DNA from: Vulcanimicrobiota bacterium
Lineage (GTDB): Bacteria; Vulcanimicrobiota; Vulcanimicrobiia; Vulcanimicrobiales; Vulcanimicrobiaceae
DNA: 64,000 nt
Reading direction: 5' to 3'
Assembly: GCA_003161435.1 (NCBI GenBank)
Contig: PMOS01000012.1
Location: forward strand, 186,001-250,000
Shown here: positions 41,106 to 50,992 of the stretch, piece by piece
Position numbering within the stretch: the stretch's first letter is position 1
Layout of the letters: the number at the start of each line of letters is the position of its first letter
The notes under the pieces: model-generated
What the model was told of the DNA's origin: nothing
Databases searched by the model: none
What the model saw: the letters and a program-made list of their open reading frames with translations, nothing else
Translations under genes and position numbers: made by a program

Positions 41106-41744
41106 TCAGCTGTCCTGGAAGACCTTGTCGTCGACCGGAACGTTGATCTTGTAGTTCGCGAACGTCGAGCTCACGTCGGCGTTGTAGTGCGGGATGTCGA
41201 CCTTGCCGGTCTGCTGCTTGAGCACGAAGTTGCCCGCGATCTGATCGTACGTGTTGGTGAACTTGATCGTCCCGCCGGAGTCCTTGTAGAAGTAGGTCAT
41301 CTCGCTGACGGTCGCGGTCTTGTCGTCGACCTTCACGTCGACGTGATCGATCCGCCCGTTCTTCTTGCGGACGAGCTTGAACAGCGCGTTCGCGCCGTCG
41401 TCGGACGTCTGGCTGACGTCGTATAGCTTGGGCCAATCGGACGGCGGCTCGATTTGCCCGACGACCTTCTTGAGCTGGCCGGCGAGGGCAGGGACCGCTT
41501 GAAACTGCACGGCGCTGCGGTCGGGGCGCTTGAAGAACGCCTTGCCTTCGAGCGTGGGGCTCAGGTACGGGAAGGTGTGGAGCTGAATCGCGACCGTCAC
41601 GTCGGCCTGATAGCTGTTGAGCCCGCTGTTGACGCGCTGCATGCGCCCGTACAGATCGTCCTGCGCCCCGGCGGGGGACGCTGGAACGGCCAAGCCCAGG
41701 AAAGCGGCGCCGGAGAGCAATGCAAACGTTCGACGGATCATCAT
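41106..41744 (-). CDS. Secreted LolA-like protein
   Basis: A 212-residue protein with a signal peptide (RRTFALLSGAAFLGLAVPAS, cut after PAGA near residue 27). The mature part begins DDLYGRMQRVNSGLNSYQAD and shows long beta strands, as in the LolA/LolB half-barrel used for lipoprotein transport (TLEGKAFFKRPDRSAVQF). It may be a periplasmic lipid or lipoprotein carrier. It lies between queG and moaA, with no evident link to either. Confidence 0.65.
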   Translation of the reverse strand: MMIRRTFALLSGAAFLGLAVPASPAGAQDDLYGRMQRVNSGLNSYQADVTVAIQLHTFPYLSPTLEGKAFFKRPDRSAVQFQAVPALAGQLKKVVGQIEPPSDWPKLYDVSQTSDDGANALFKLVRKKNGRIDHVDVKVDDKTATVSEMTYFYKDSGGTIKFTNTYDQIAGNFVLKQQTGKVDIPHYNADVSSTFANYKINVPVDDKVFQDS

Positions 41745-42888
41745 GATGCTTTAGGTACACAACGCCCCTCCGGCTATGCTGGGTTCCAACACGGCATCGA
41801 GCTCCGAGCGTACGGTCGCGTCCTGCTCGGTCGCTCGAGCGGCCCGCAGCACGGCAAGCGCTCGCGGCGACCGTATCCGTCCCAGCGCCCAGGCGGCATG
41901 TCCGCGGACTAGCGCGCTGCGGTCGCCGATGAGCGCTTCGGCCAAGGCGGGGACGTCGGCGCGGTCGAGACCGTTGCCCAGCGCGACGGCTGCGTTGCGG
42001 CGCAACACCGATGCACCGCGCCAGCCCATCGCCGTTTCGCGCACCCGCGCGAACGGGCGACCGCGCAGGCGCAACAGCGCCTGCAGATCCGGTTCGGCAA
42101 GGTCGGCGTCCAGCGGCGCGAACGCCGCTTCGCCCGCGCGGCCGGCGCGGATGCTCGGCGGACAGGCGTCGTTGCACAGATCGCAGCCCCACACCCACGT
42201 CCCGACCAGCGGCCGCAGCGCCGGCGGGATCGCGTCGCGCCGCTGCGTCATGTCGCTGATGCAGCGCGTCGCGTCGATCGTGCGGTCCCCCCGCAGCGCT
42301 CCGGTTGGGCAGACGTCGACGCAGCGCGCGCACGCGCCGCACGACGTGCGAAGCGCCGGATCGGCCTCGAGCTCGAGCGTCGTCACGATCTCGCCCAAGA
42401 ACACCGCCGATCCGAGCCCGTTGACGATGAGGCTCGTGTGCTTGCCGATCCAACCCAGTCCGGCGCGGGCCGCAAAAGCGCGCTCCGCCAGCGGCGCCGT
42501 ATCGCAGGCGACCCGCGTCACCGCGTCCCCGGCGAGCGCATCGATGCGCGCGGCGAGATCGCGCAGCAGCGTCCGCATGCGCTGATGGTAGTCACGCGAC
42601 CACGCGTACGCCGAGACGCGCCCACGGCCGGGGCGCTCCGCGGGCGGACGCGTCGCATACGGCACCGCGATGCACACCACGCTGCGAGCTCCGGGCAGGA
42701 GCGTCGCGGGATCGCTTGCGGCACCCGCGTACGCATCGTCGTACGACCATGTCGCGAGGTCGCCGCGTTCGAACGCGGCGTTCATTCGCGCGCGCGTCGA
42801 GGCATCGGCATGCGCGCCGGCGATTCGCACCGCCCGCGCGCCGCACTCCACCGCCGCGCGCTTGACCGCCGCCGTCAGCGCCGCGGCG

Positions 42889-43733
<845 letters not shown>

Positions 43734-43737
<4 letters not shown>

Positions 43738-44261
43738 GGCAGGTAATCTTCGGGGATCGCGGCGTCCTTCGGCGAGAGCTTCGGCTCGCCGCGCAGCGGC
43801 CAAGCGATCCCGATGCGCGGATTTCGCCATGAGACGGCGCCTTCTCTGGCCGCATCGTAGGGCACGCTATTCTTGTACGAGACGACGACGCCGTCTTCGA
43901 GGGCGAGAAAGCCGTGAGCGAAACCGGCCGGCACGAACAGCTGCTTGTGGTTGCTGTCGGTCAGCTCGAAACCTTCCCACTGCAGATACGTCGGCGAATC
44001 ACGACGCAGGTCGACGATCGCATCCCAGATGCGCCCGTGCAGACACTGCACGAGCTTGGCCATTTCAAAGTCGTAGTGTAAGCCCCGCAGCACGTTGCGG
44101 CTTGACCGCGACGACGAGTCCTGCGCGAAACGCAGGTCAAACCCGAGATCCGCGTACTTCGGATCGGACCACGTCTCTTTGAAGAACCCACGATCGTCGG
44201 AATAGACGTCGGGGACGAAGACGCGCGCCTCAGCGAAGCTGGTCGGGAAAACTTGGATCAC
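43734..44261 (-). CDS. rfbC: dTDP-4-dehydrorhamnose 3,5-epimerase family protein
   Basis: A 175-residue RmlC-type cupin: FVPDVYSDDRGFFKETWSDP, SSRNVLRGLHYDFEMAKLVQ, WDAIVDLRRDSPTY and KQLFVPAGFAHGFLALEDGV. The histidine in RGLHY and the aspartate in IVDLR are the expected catalytic pair. GTG 44261 overlaps the preceding stop (GTGA). It is coupled to an aldo/keto reductase, without other rhamnose genes nearby. Compare the second copy at 548-1090. Confidence 0.9.
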
Positions 44262-45424
44262 GAGCGACTCGGTTTCTGGATGAGATCGACGAGCCGCATA
44301 GCGTAGGCACGTTGCGCGAGCCAGTCCGATGCGCCGATCGACGCCCCGGAGGCTCGAGCACCCGACCAACCCGGAATCGCGTCGTCGAGTGCCGGAGACG
44401 CGGCGACGGAGTCGAGCAGCGTACGCGCGGCACTCGGATCACGGCTAATCGCCGCGCCGTAGGCGAGTTGTCCGACGCCGATTCCCAGCACGAAACGCTG
44501 AAAGCGCAGCGGCGATACGCGTTCTCCAAGGCGCGTCGACAGCGCCTGGCCTGCGGCTAGCGCTGCGGCGGCGTCATACGAAGCATCGACCTGTGCACGC
44601 GCGCGCAGGCCGGCCGACGCCGGCGGATTGCCCGGAAGCAGTTCGTCGTATCGGTCCGCCACCGTCGACACGAACCGCTGGATGTCGATCTGGCCCAGCC
44701 AGAACGGCGCATGCATCAGCTCACCCAGCGATTGCGAGGCGAGACCCAGCTGCACGTCGGCGATAGCCGAATCGGCAGGAGAGAGCACGAAGATCGGGTC
44801 GACCGGGAAATCTCTCCGCACGGCGACCGTCAGGTCGCGCGCGAACGGAAGCACGTGGCCGACGTTGGGCCGCGTCATGTTCAGTGCTCGCAACGGCGCG
44901 ACGTCGAGCGGCAACGCACCGTTCGGAATCTGGTAGGCATGAACGGCGAGGTCGGCCGCCGGGGCCGCCATCGTCATGGCGGTAAGCTCGTTCGGACCCG
45001 CCGCGGCGAGGAACACGTCCAGGACTCCTGCATCGTAGAGCGCGGCGTCACGGGGATTCGCGCCCCACTGTGGCGGGACGGCCTGGACGTTGTTGATCCA
45101 CGACAGCGCGCTGTCGTAGCCGTCGCGATCGCCATTGGCGACGAAGGCGCGAAGGCCGGTCGCAGGATGTGGCCCGACGTGCGGGACATGTCCAAAGTCG
45201 GTGTCGCCGCGACCGTGGAGATACGCATCGACGTCGGCGATGCACCGCTCACGGAAGAGCGCGATTCCGCAGAAACGAGGATCGCGCAGAATCAGAACGC
45301 CCCGTGCTGCGGCACGGCCCGCATCGACGGAGGCGCGATCGTCGGCAAGCGCGACGCACGGCCTGCACAATAGCGCCGCGAGCACCAATCCGGCGATACA
45401 GCGGCTAGAACAGATCGAACGCAT
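44258..45424 (-). CDS. Unknown exported protein
   Basis: A 388-residue protein with a signal peptide (IAGLVLAALLCRPCVALADD, cut near residue 27). The mature part has paired cysteines early (FCGIALFRERC), the rest is helical, with RRDFPVDPIFVLSPADSAIA and MHAPFWLGQIDIQRFVSTVA as distinctive pieces. I cannot assign it. It overlaps the end of the moeB-type gene by 20 bases and rfbC by four bases, so it is embedded in the same operon. Confidence 0.65.
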   Translation of the reverse strand: MRSICSSRCIAGLVLAALLCRPCVALADDRASVDAGRAAARGVLILRDPRFCGIALFRERCIADVDAYLHGRGDTDFGHVPHVGPHPATGLRAFVANGDRDGYDSALSWINNVQAVPPQWGANPRDAALYDAGVLDVFLAAAGPNELTAMTMAAPAADLAVHAYQIPNGALPLDVAPLRALNMTRPNVGHVLPFARDLTVAVRRDFPVDPIFVLSPADSAIADVQLGLASQSLGELMHAPFWLGQIDIQRFVSTVADRYDELLPGNPPASAGLRARAQVDASYDAAAALAAGQALSTRLGERVSPLRFQRFVLGIGVGQLAYGAAISRDPSAARTLLDSVAASPALDDAIPGWSGARASGASIGASDWLAQRAYAMRLVDLIQKPSRS

Positions 45425-46526
45425 CGTCGCGTGCCGCCAGGGCGAGAAGACCATCGCGCAGGTGATAGACCCTGCCGAAGCCGGCTTCCTTGAGGCGCTC
45501 CGCGGCCCAGCGCGATTTCGCGCCGACGCGGCACGCGACGACGTACGTCTTGGCCGTGTCGAGCTCGTGCATGCGCGCTTCGAGCGTCGTCGCCGGGATC
45601 GCGATCGCGCCCGGGACTTCGCCGAGCGCACGCTCGTGCGGATCGCGGACGTCGAGCACGACCGCGCCGGCGGCCAGCACGCGGTCGAACGCCTCCAGGT
45701 CGAGCTCGGGAACGGTCGACTCCGGCGCAGCGCGTTCCGGTACGGTGCCGACCTCGCGGATCGTCGGCGCGTCGCCGCACAATGGGCACACCGGATCGCG
45801 CGCCAACGCGTACTCGCGCACGCGCGCATCGAGCGCGTCGATCAGCAGCAGCCGGCCGATCAACGGCGTCCCGATTCCCAGCAGCAGTTTGATCGCTTCG
45901 TTCGCCTGGAACGAGCCGACCATCCCCGCCAGGACGCCCAGCACGCCGCCCTCACTGCACGACGGCACGAGATGCTCCGGCGGTGCCTCCGGATAGAGGC
46001 AGCGATAACACGGACCGCCCGGCGCGCCGAAGACCGATATCTGGCCGTCGAAACGAAAGATCGACCCATGCACGTCGGGTTTTCCTTCGAGCACGCACGC
46101 GTCGTTGACGAGATAGCGCGTCGCGAAGGTGTCGCTGCCGTCGACGACCACATCGACCAGCCGAACGAGCTCGCGCGCGTTGGACGCTTCGAAGCGTATC
46201 GGCAGCGCGTCGACAACGATCTGCGGGTTGAGCGCGCGCAACCGCTCGGCGGCGCGCTGCGCCTTGGATGCGCCGACGTCGCTCGTATAGTACAGGATCT
46301 GCCGCTGCAAGTTCGTGACGTCGACCGTGTCGTCGTCGATCACCAGGATGCGCCCGACCCCGGCCGCGGCGAGATAGGCCAACACCGGCGAGCCGAGTCC
46401 GCCGGCGCCGACGACGAGCACGCGTCCGCGCGACAGGCGCTCTTGACCGGCCAAGCCGACCTCGGGGATGAGCAGATGCCGGCTGTAGCGGCGCAGGCTC
46501 GACCGACCCGCCATCGTCGTCGTCAC
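45405..46526 (-). CDS. moeB: MoeB/ThiF-type adenylyltransferase fused to rhodanese
   Basis: A 373-residue E1-like protein: RYSRHLLIPEVGLAGQERLS, ATP-binding GAGGLGSPVLAYLAAAG, arginine finger NLQRQILY, zinc cysteines CYRCLYP and CPLCG, active cysteine region VPSCSEGGVLG. A C-terminal rhodanese domain has the loop ACRVGAKS. It adenylates the MoaD C terminus and probably supplies sulfur through the rhodanese, making MoaD thiocarboxylate. GTG 46526 overlaps the hydrolase stop (GTGA). Confidence 0.93.
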   Translation of the reverse strand: MTTTMAGRSSLRRYSRHLLIPEVGLAGQERLSRGRVLVVGAGGLGSPVLAYLAAAGVGRILVIDDDTVDVTNLQRQILYYTSDVGASKAQRAAERLRALNPQIVVDALPIRFEASNARELVRLVDVVVDGSDTFATRYLVNDACVLEGKPDVHGSIFRFDGQISVFGAPGGPCYRCLYPEAPPEHLVPSCSEGGVLGVLAGMVGSFQANEAIKLLLGIGTPLIGRLLLIDALDARVREYALARDPVCPLCGDAPTIREVGTVPERAAPESTVPELDLEAFDRVLAAGAVVLDVRDPHERALGEVPGAIAIPATTLEARMHELDTAKTYVVACRVGAKSRWAAERLKEAGFGRVYHLRDGLLALAARDDAFDLF

Positions 46527-47287
46527 AGCGGCGCGTCGACCATCGGCGGCTCGACAGGCGATGCCGAAGCGCGGCGCGGATGCATCGCTCCGAGCCATTG
46601 CAGGACCGCGCTGCGGCTGTTGTCGCCGGCGAAGGTGTGATCGCTCGCGACGCTCACGAGCGTCTTGGGTTCGCTCGCGCGCTCGAACAGCGCCTCGACC
46701 GACGGACGCGTGACCATTCCGTCGCGCTCGGCCGACACGAACAGCACCGGCCGGCCCGCGAGCCGCGGCAACGCCGCGTCGAGGTGCGGCTGCCATTCGC
46801 TCGACGCTTCTTGCAGCGTCAAGCCGTCGACATACGACGAGCGCAGGTCGAGGACGCCGCGCGCCGCGAGCGCATCGAGCGCGGCCGGGCGGCCGTAGCC
46901 CGTTGCGATCGATACCGCGCCCGCGATGCTCGGATCGCGTCCCGCCACGCACAGCGCGGTCGCCGCGCCCATGCTGTGTCCGACGGTGTAGACCGTCGAC
47001 GCGCCGGCTTCGCGTGCGAGCCCGACGACGGCTTCCATCGCGTCGAACAGATCCTCGACCGAGCGCAGCCGTCCGCCGCTCGCACCCAGCTTATGGCCGG
47101 GAAAGTCGAGCGAGTAGACGCTGAACCCGTGACTTGCCAAGAACGCGGACAGCCCATCGAGATTCTGCTTCGAGCTCGAGTAGCCGTGCCCGACGACCAG
47201 CGCGACGTCGCGCTTGCGCCGCGCCTCATATTCCAGCACCGCGACCGGGTTCGCCGCGGCGTCGATGTGATGCAGCGTGACATTCAT
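46523..47287 (-). CDS. Alpha/beta hydrolase
   Basis: A 254-residue hydrolase with GHSMGAATALCVAGRD (nucleophile elbow GHSMG), SVYSLDFPGHKLGASGG (oxyanion side) and DHTFAGDNSR carrying the probable catalytic His; an acid lies in FVSAERDGMV. It is cytoplasmic by its lack of a signal peptide. Start ATG 47287 overlaps the moaE stop (ATGA). The substrate is unknown and a role in molybdopterin metabolism is not established. Confidence 0.85.
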   Translation of the reverse strand: MNVTLHHIDAAANPVAVLEYEARRKRDVALVVGHGYSSSKQNLDGLSAFLASHGFSVYSLDFPGHKLGASGGRLRSVEDLFDAMEAVVGLAREAGASTVYTVGHSMGAATALCVAGRDPSIAGAVSIATGYGRPAALDALAARGVLDLRSSYVDGLTLQEASSEWQPHLDAALPRLAGRPVLFVSAERDGMVTRPSVEALFERASEPKTLVSVASDHTFAGDNSRSAVLQWLGAMHPRRASASPVEPPMVDAPL

Positions 47288-47706
47288 GACGGCGTGTTCG
47301 CGATCCACGCCGCGCCGCCGTCGCGATACACCTCGCGCTTCCAGACGGCGACTCGCGCCTTGAGCGCGTCGATCGCGTAGCGGCAGGCGTCGAAGGCGGG
47401 GCCGCGATGCGGGGCGGCGACGACGACCGCGACCGACGGCTCGCCCAGCGCGACGCGCCCGGTGCGGTGCATCATCGCGATCTCGAGCGGCCCGAAGCGT
47501 TCGCGAGCCTCGCGCGCGATCGTCTCCATCTCGGCGACCGCCATTGCCGGATACGCCTCGTACTCGAGCGCCGCGACGGGCCGCGGGTCGCCGGGTGACG
47601 TCTCGCGCGTCGTGCCCAGGAACGTCACGACCGCTCCGTGAGCATCCGTTTGCACCGAACGCGTCATGGCGCCGACGTCGAGCGGCTGGGCCGTCAACTC
47701 GATCAC
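47284..47706 (-). CDS. moaE: Molybdopterin synthase large subunit MoaE
   Basis: A 140-residue MoaE: GAVVTFLGTTRETSPGDPRP, ALEYEAYPAMAVAEMETIAR, MHRTGRVALGEPSVAVVVAA and KARVAVWKREVYRDGGAAWI with the catalytic lysines. It inserts two sulfur atoms into precursor Z using MoaD thiocarboxylate. GTG 47706 follows the moaD stop after one base. Confidence 0.95.
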   Translation of the reverse strand: MIELTAQPLDVGAMTRSVQTDAHGAVVTFLGTTRETSPGDPRPVAALEYEAYPAMAVAEMETIAREARERFGPLEIAMMHRTGRVALGEPSVAVVVAAPHRGPAFDACRYAIDALKARVAVWKREVYRDGGAAWIANTPS

Positions 47707-47707
47707 G

Positions 47708-47956
47708 TCAGCCGCCGCCGACGGGGGGCAACAGAGCGACCTCATCGCCTTCCCGCAGCAGCGTCCCGCCGTCGGCCAGCGCGCCGTTACGGGCGAAGCG
47801 CGTCGACGAGCGGAGCCCGTCGAGGCCGGGCGCATCGCGCGACAGCCGAACCCACACGTCGTCGAGCGTCGTTCCGTCGTCCACCTCGAGCTCCCGGGCG
47901 CCGAAGCCGAGCAGCTCGCGCAAGCGCGCGAAGGCGAGCACGTGCACGAGCGGCAC
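47708..47956 (-). CDS. moaD: Molybdopterin synthase sulfur carrier MoaD
   Basis: An 82-residue ubiquitin-like protein: VLAFARLRELLGFGARELEV, RFARNGALADGGTLLREGDE and the functional C-terminal PPVGGG. The thiocarboxylated end delivers sulfur to MoaE. GTG 47956 directly follows the preceding stop codon (TGAGTG); a GTG five codons later is possible. Confidence 0.94.
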   Translation of the reverse strand: MPLVHVLAFARLRELLGFGARELEVDDGTTLDDVWVRLSRDAPGLDGLRSSTRFARNGALADGGTLLREGDEVALLPPVGGG

Positions 47957-48214
47957 TCAGTTTCCGCCCAAGTCGCTGGTGTAGCCGCGTTCGCTCAACC
48001 AGGCCCGCGATTCGTCGTGCAGGCCGAGCAGATCGATGCGGTTGCAGGTGAGCTTGTGCAGCAGCACCTCCCAAAACTGCTGATCCTTCTCGTACACGTC
48101 GTCCGGGATCTGGTTCTGCTCGCGCGTGAACTCGCGCAGCGCTTCCCAATCGCGGCGCGCGAGCAGCGTGCGCAACGCGTTCTCGTACTCGGGACTCGGT
48201 GCAGCGGGCTGCAT
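47957..48214 (-). CDS. Small acidic helical protein, unknown
   Basis: An 85-residue protein starting MQPAAPSPEYENALRTLLAR and ending in RAWLSERGYTSDLGGN. It is helical and charged, with no signal peptide, metal motif or known domain. It sits between the Cof-type phosphatase and moaD, touching both (start two bases after the phosphatase stop). The tight packing supports it as a real gene. Confidence 0.7.
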   Translation of the reverse strand: MQPAAPSPEYENALRTLLARRDWEALREFTREQNQIPDDVYEKDQQFWEVLLHKLTCNRIDLLGLHDESRAWLSERGYTSDLGGN

Positions 48215-48216
48215 CG

Positions 48217-49035
48217 TCAGGCCGACTTCTTCGATTGCGGCGGACAAAACCGCTCGATCGCCAGCGCGACGCCGTCGCGGTCGTTCGCAGCGGTCACGTA
48301 CGGAACGGACTGCCGGACCTCGGGCAGCGCGTTGCCCATCGCGACGCCGATCGCCGCCCAGCGCAGCATCGGCACGTCGTTGCGCGAGTCGCCCACCGCC
48401 ATGACGCGTTCGGACGGGATCCCGAAGTCCGCGCACAGCTTCGCCAGCGCGTTCTTCTTGCTGGCATGGCGGTTCAGCACGGCGCACTCGACGAAGTCGC
48501 ACCACGTCTCGTGACGAAAGCTCAGCGGGAGATCGCCGAACGCGCGCACGATCTGCGTGACCGACTCCTCGCCCAGGAAGCGCAGAAACGTCGGCGCTTC
48601 GGTGAGCATGTCGTGCAGCGACGGTGCTTCGAACCAGCCTGGTCCGCGCATGTCGTCCATGTAGATGTGCGAGCCCTGCAGCCGGTAGAACGCCTCCTCG
48701 ACGTAGATCGCGATCGCGAGCCCCTCCCGCTCGGCGAACTCCACCATCGGCTTCGCGTACTCGAGCGGCACCGGAACGTGCTCGAGCGTCTTGTTCGCGC
48801 CGAAGTCTTTCGTCAACGCCCCGTGACAGCAGATCACGGGCAGGTTGAGGCCCAGCTCCTTGGAGACGCGAATCGGCACGTCGACGCCGCGCCCGGTCAC
48901 CAGAACGACGCGGACCCCGGCGGTCAGCGCGTCTTTGATCGCCGTGCGGTTTCGTACGCTGATCGTCTCGTCGGGCGCCAGCAGCGTTCCGTCGAGGTCG
49001 AGTGCGATGAGGTCGATGGATGGTGTCGAAGGCAT
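48217..49035 (-). CDS. HAD-superfamily Cof-type phosphatase
   Basis: A 272-residue HAD hydrolase: motif I LIALDLDGTLLAPDETIS, motif II VVLVTGRG, the lysine in ALAKLCADFGIP, and motif IV AVGDSRNDVPMLRWA, followed by GVAMGNALPEVR. Cof-type enzymes dephosphorylate sugar phosphates, pyridoxal phosphate or flavin mononucleotide. It is the first gene of the long minus-strand series down to queG, diverging from the gene at 49100. Confidence 0.93.
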   Translation of the reverse strand: MPSTPSIDLIALDLDGTLLAPDETISVRNRTAIKDALTAGVRVVLVTGRGVDVPIRVSKELGLNLPVICCHGALTKDFGANKTLEHVPVPLEYAKPMVEFAEREGLAIAIYVEEAFYRLQGSHIYMDDMRGPGWFEAPSLHDMLTEAPTFLRFLGEESVTQIVRAFGDLPLSFRHETWCDFVECAVLNRHASKKNALAKLCADFGIPSERVMAVGDSRNDVPMLRWAAIGVAMGNALPEVRQSVPYVTAANDRDGVALAIERFCPPQSKKSA

Positions 49036-49099
49036 TCGGTGTCCAGGCTACGATTCGGAGGATGCGCAACGGCGGCCTCGTCGAATGCGTTGACCCGAC

Positions 49100-49483
49100 A
49101 TGCGCACCTTCGTCGCGGTCCTCGCGCTGTTTGCCGCTGGGATCGGCCCCGCGCTCGGGCAACCCGGACAGCCGGCGTCGCGTTGCACGCACGACACGTT
49201 CCCGGTCGGCAATCAGCCGGTCACGGTTACCGCCTGCGCGGGCGCGCCCGACAGCGGGCAGACCGTCGCGGTGACCGAAACCTTCAAGAGCGCGTCGGGC
49301 TCCTTTAACCACACGACCTCGATCGACGTCCTGCCGGGCGCCTCGGCGTCACGCGCGGTGCAGGACGTCGCGCTCGCTCCGCTCGGCCTGCAGTACACTC
49401 TGCACCTCACGCTGGCATACCGCGATGCGACGGTGATCATCGAGCACGCGCTGCTCCTTCCCGGCGCGGTTCCCCTGAAATAA
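49100..49483 (+). CDS. Small secreted protein, unknown
   Basis: A 127-residue protein with a signal peptide (TFVAVLALFAAGIGPALG, cut after position 20). The mature part is rich in Thr, Ser and Val and looks like a single beta domain, with two cysteines (CTHDTFPVG and TACAGAPDSG) that could form a disulfide. No family is recognised. It is on the plus strand, diverging from the Cof phosphatase. Confidence 0.65.
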   Translation: MRTFVAVLALFAAGIGPALGQPGQPASRCTHDTFPVGNQPVTVTACAGAPDSGQTVAVTETFKSASGSFNHTTSIDVLPGASASRAVQDVALAPLGLQYTLHLTLAYRDATVIIEHALLLPGAVPLK

Positions 49484-49555
49484 CGCCGGGGTCCGGCGCA
49501 ACCTGACCCGGGCTTCGTGGTTCCTAGGCACCGAAATGCGGTGTCGACGCCCCTG

Positions 49556-50992
49556 ATGCCCTGTACCAGCGTGGCCCCGGAGCTCGACGCGGTCGGTCGA
49601 GCCCGGTACGTCACCGAACACCTCCCGCGCGGTCTCTTCCGCACCCCCGATGGGACCGATACCGGGGTCGCCTGGCGCGTCAGCCCGGATCCGTTCCCAC
49701 TCAAACCCGCGACCGTCGCGGCGATCGAGACGCTCGGCGACGACTTGCTGGCATTCTACCGCGCGCTCAACGCGCTCTACCTGCGCAGCGCGCGGGGAAG
49801 CGCGCCGGCGTTCATCGCCGAGGAGCTCGACCGCGGCAAGCCCGAGCAGATCGTGCGGCTCGCGCGGCAGAACCGGTTCAAGCAGGACGTCCCACGCGTG
49901 ATCCGCCCCGACCTCATCCTCGCCGACGACGGTTACGTCGCCAGCGAACTCGACAGCGTCCCGGGCGGGATGGGCTTCACCGGCGCACTCGCGCGCACGT
50001 ACTGCGAGGTCGGGATCGACAGCGTCGGCGGCGCCGACGGGATGGCCGAGAGCTTCGCGCAGATGGCCGTCTCGGTCGCGGCGGTCGAGCACCCGACGGT
50101 CGCGGTGGTCGTCAGCGCCGAATCGTCGGACTATCGCAACGAGCTCACCTGGCTCGCGGCGCGGATCGATGCGCTCGGCGTCGCCGACGTCGTGGTCTGC
50201 GAGCCGCAAGAGATCGTCTTCACCGAAGACGCGCTGTTCGTTCGGCGTGAAGACGGCCGCGAGACGAAGATCGATGTCCTGTACCGGAACTTCGAGTTGT
50301 TCGATCTGCTCAACGTCCCCAAGCAAGAGCTGATCTTGTACGCGGCACGGCACAATCGCGTGCGCATGACGCCGCCGCCGAAGGCGCACCTCGAAGAGAA
50401 GGCGTCCTTCGCGCTGTTCCACCATCCGCTGCTGCGCAAGCTTTGGCGCGCCGAGTTGGGCGATGCGATCGACGAGCGCCTGCTGGGAATCTTCCCGCAG
50501 ACCTGGATCGTCGACCCCCGCCCGGTCCCGCCGCAGGCGGCGATCATGGGTCTGAGCGCAAACGGCGTGCCGGTGCAGCAGTGGTCGCAACTCGAGGACC
50601 TCGGTAAGAGCGAACGCGACTACGTGCTCAAGCCATCCGGCTTCAGTGAGCTAGCCTGGGGATCGCGCGGAGTGAAAGTCGCCAACGACCTCACCCGCGA
50701 AGCGTGGCGCGAAGCGCTGCACGCTGCGCTCGCATCGTTCCCGACAACACCCTACATCTTGCAGCGCTTCCACAAGGGCAAGCGCGTGCGCGTGCCATTC
50801 CTGAGCGAATCGAGCGGCGAAACCAAGGAGATGGACGGTCGCGTTCGGCTTTGCCCGTACTACTTCGTCACCGGCGAGCACACGCGGTTGGGCGGAATCC
50901 TCGCTACGGTCGCGCCCGCCGACAAACGCGTGATCCACGGCATGAGCGACGCGATCATGGCCTCCTGCCGGATCGCGGACGACGGCTTCTGA
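49556..50992 (+). CDS. Unknown protein with ATP-grasp-like C terminus
   Basis: A 478-residue protein. The C-terminal part has DYVLKPSGFSELAWGSRGVK, which resembles the nucleotide-binding lysine loop of ATP-grasp enzymes, and a pairing strand PYILQRFHKGKRVRVPF. The N-terminal 150 residues contain RPDLILADDGYVASELDSVP, as in the glutathionylspermidine synthase-like preATP-grasp fold. A peptide or polyamine ligase function is possible. Starts GTG 49517 and 49541 are alternatives. Confidence 0.6.
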   Translation: MPCTSVAPELDAVGRARYVTEHLPRGLFRTPDGTDTGVAWRVSPDPFPLKPATVAAIETLGDDLLAFYRALNALYLRSARGSAPAFIAEELDRGKPEQIVRLARQNRFKQDVPRVIRPDLILADDGYVASELDSVPGGMGFTGALARTYCEVGIDSVGGADGMAESFAQMAVSVAAVEHPTVAVVVSAESSDYRNELTWLAARIDALGVADVVVCEPQEIVFTEDALFVRREDGRETKIDVLYRNFELFDLLNVPKQELILYAARHNRVRMTPPPKAHLEEKASFALFHHPLLRKLWRAELGDAIDERLLGIFPQTWIVDPRPVPPQAAIMGLSANGVPVQQWSQLEDLGKSERDYVLKPSGFSELAWGSRGVKVANDLTREAWREALHAALASFPTTPYILQRFHKGKRVRVPFLSESSGETKEMDGRVRLCPYYFVTGEHTRLGGILATVAPADKRVIHGMSDAIMASCRIADDGF

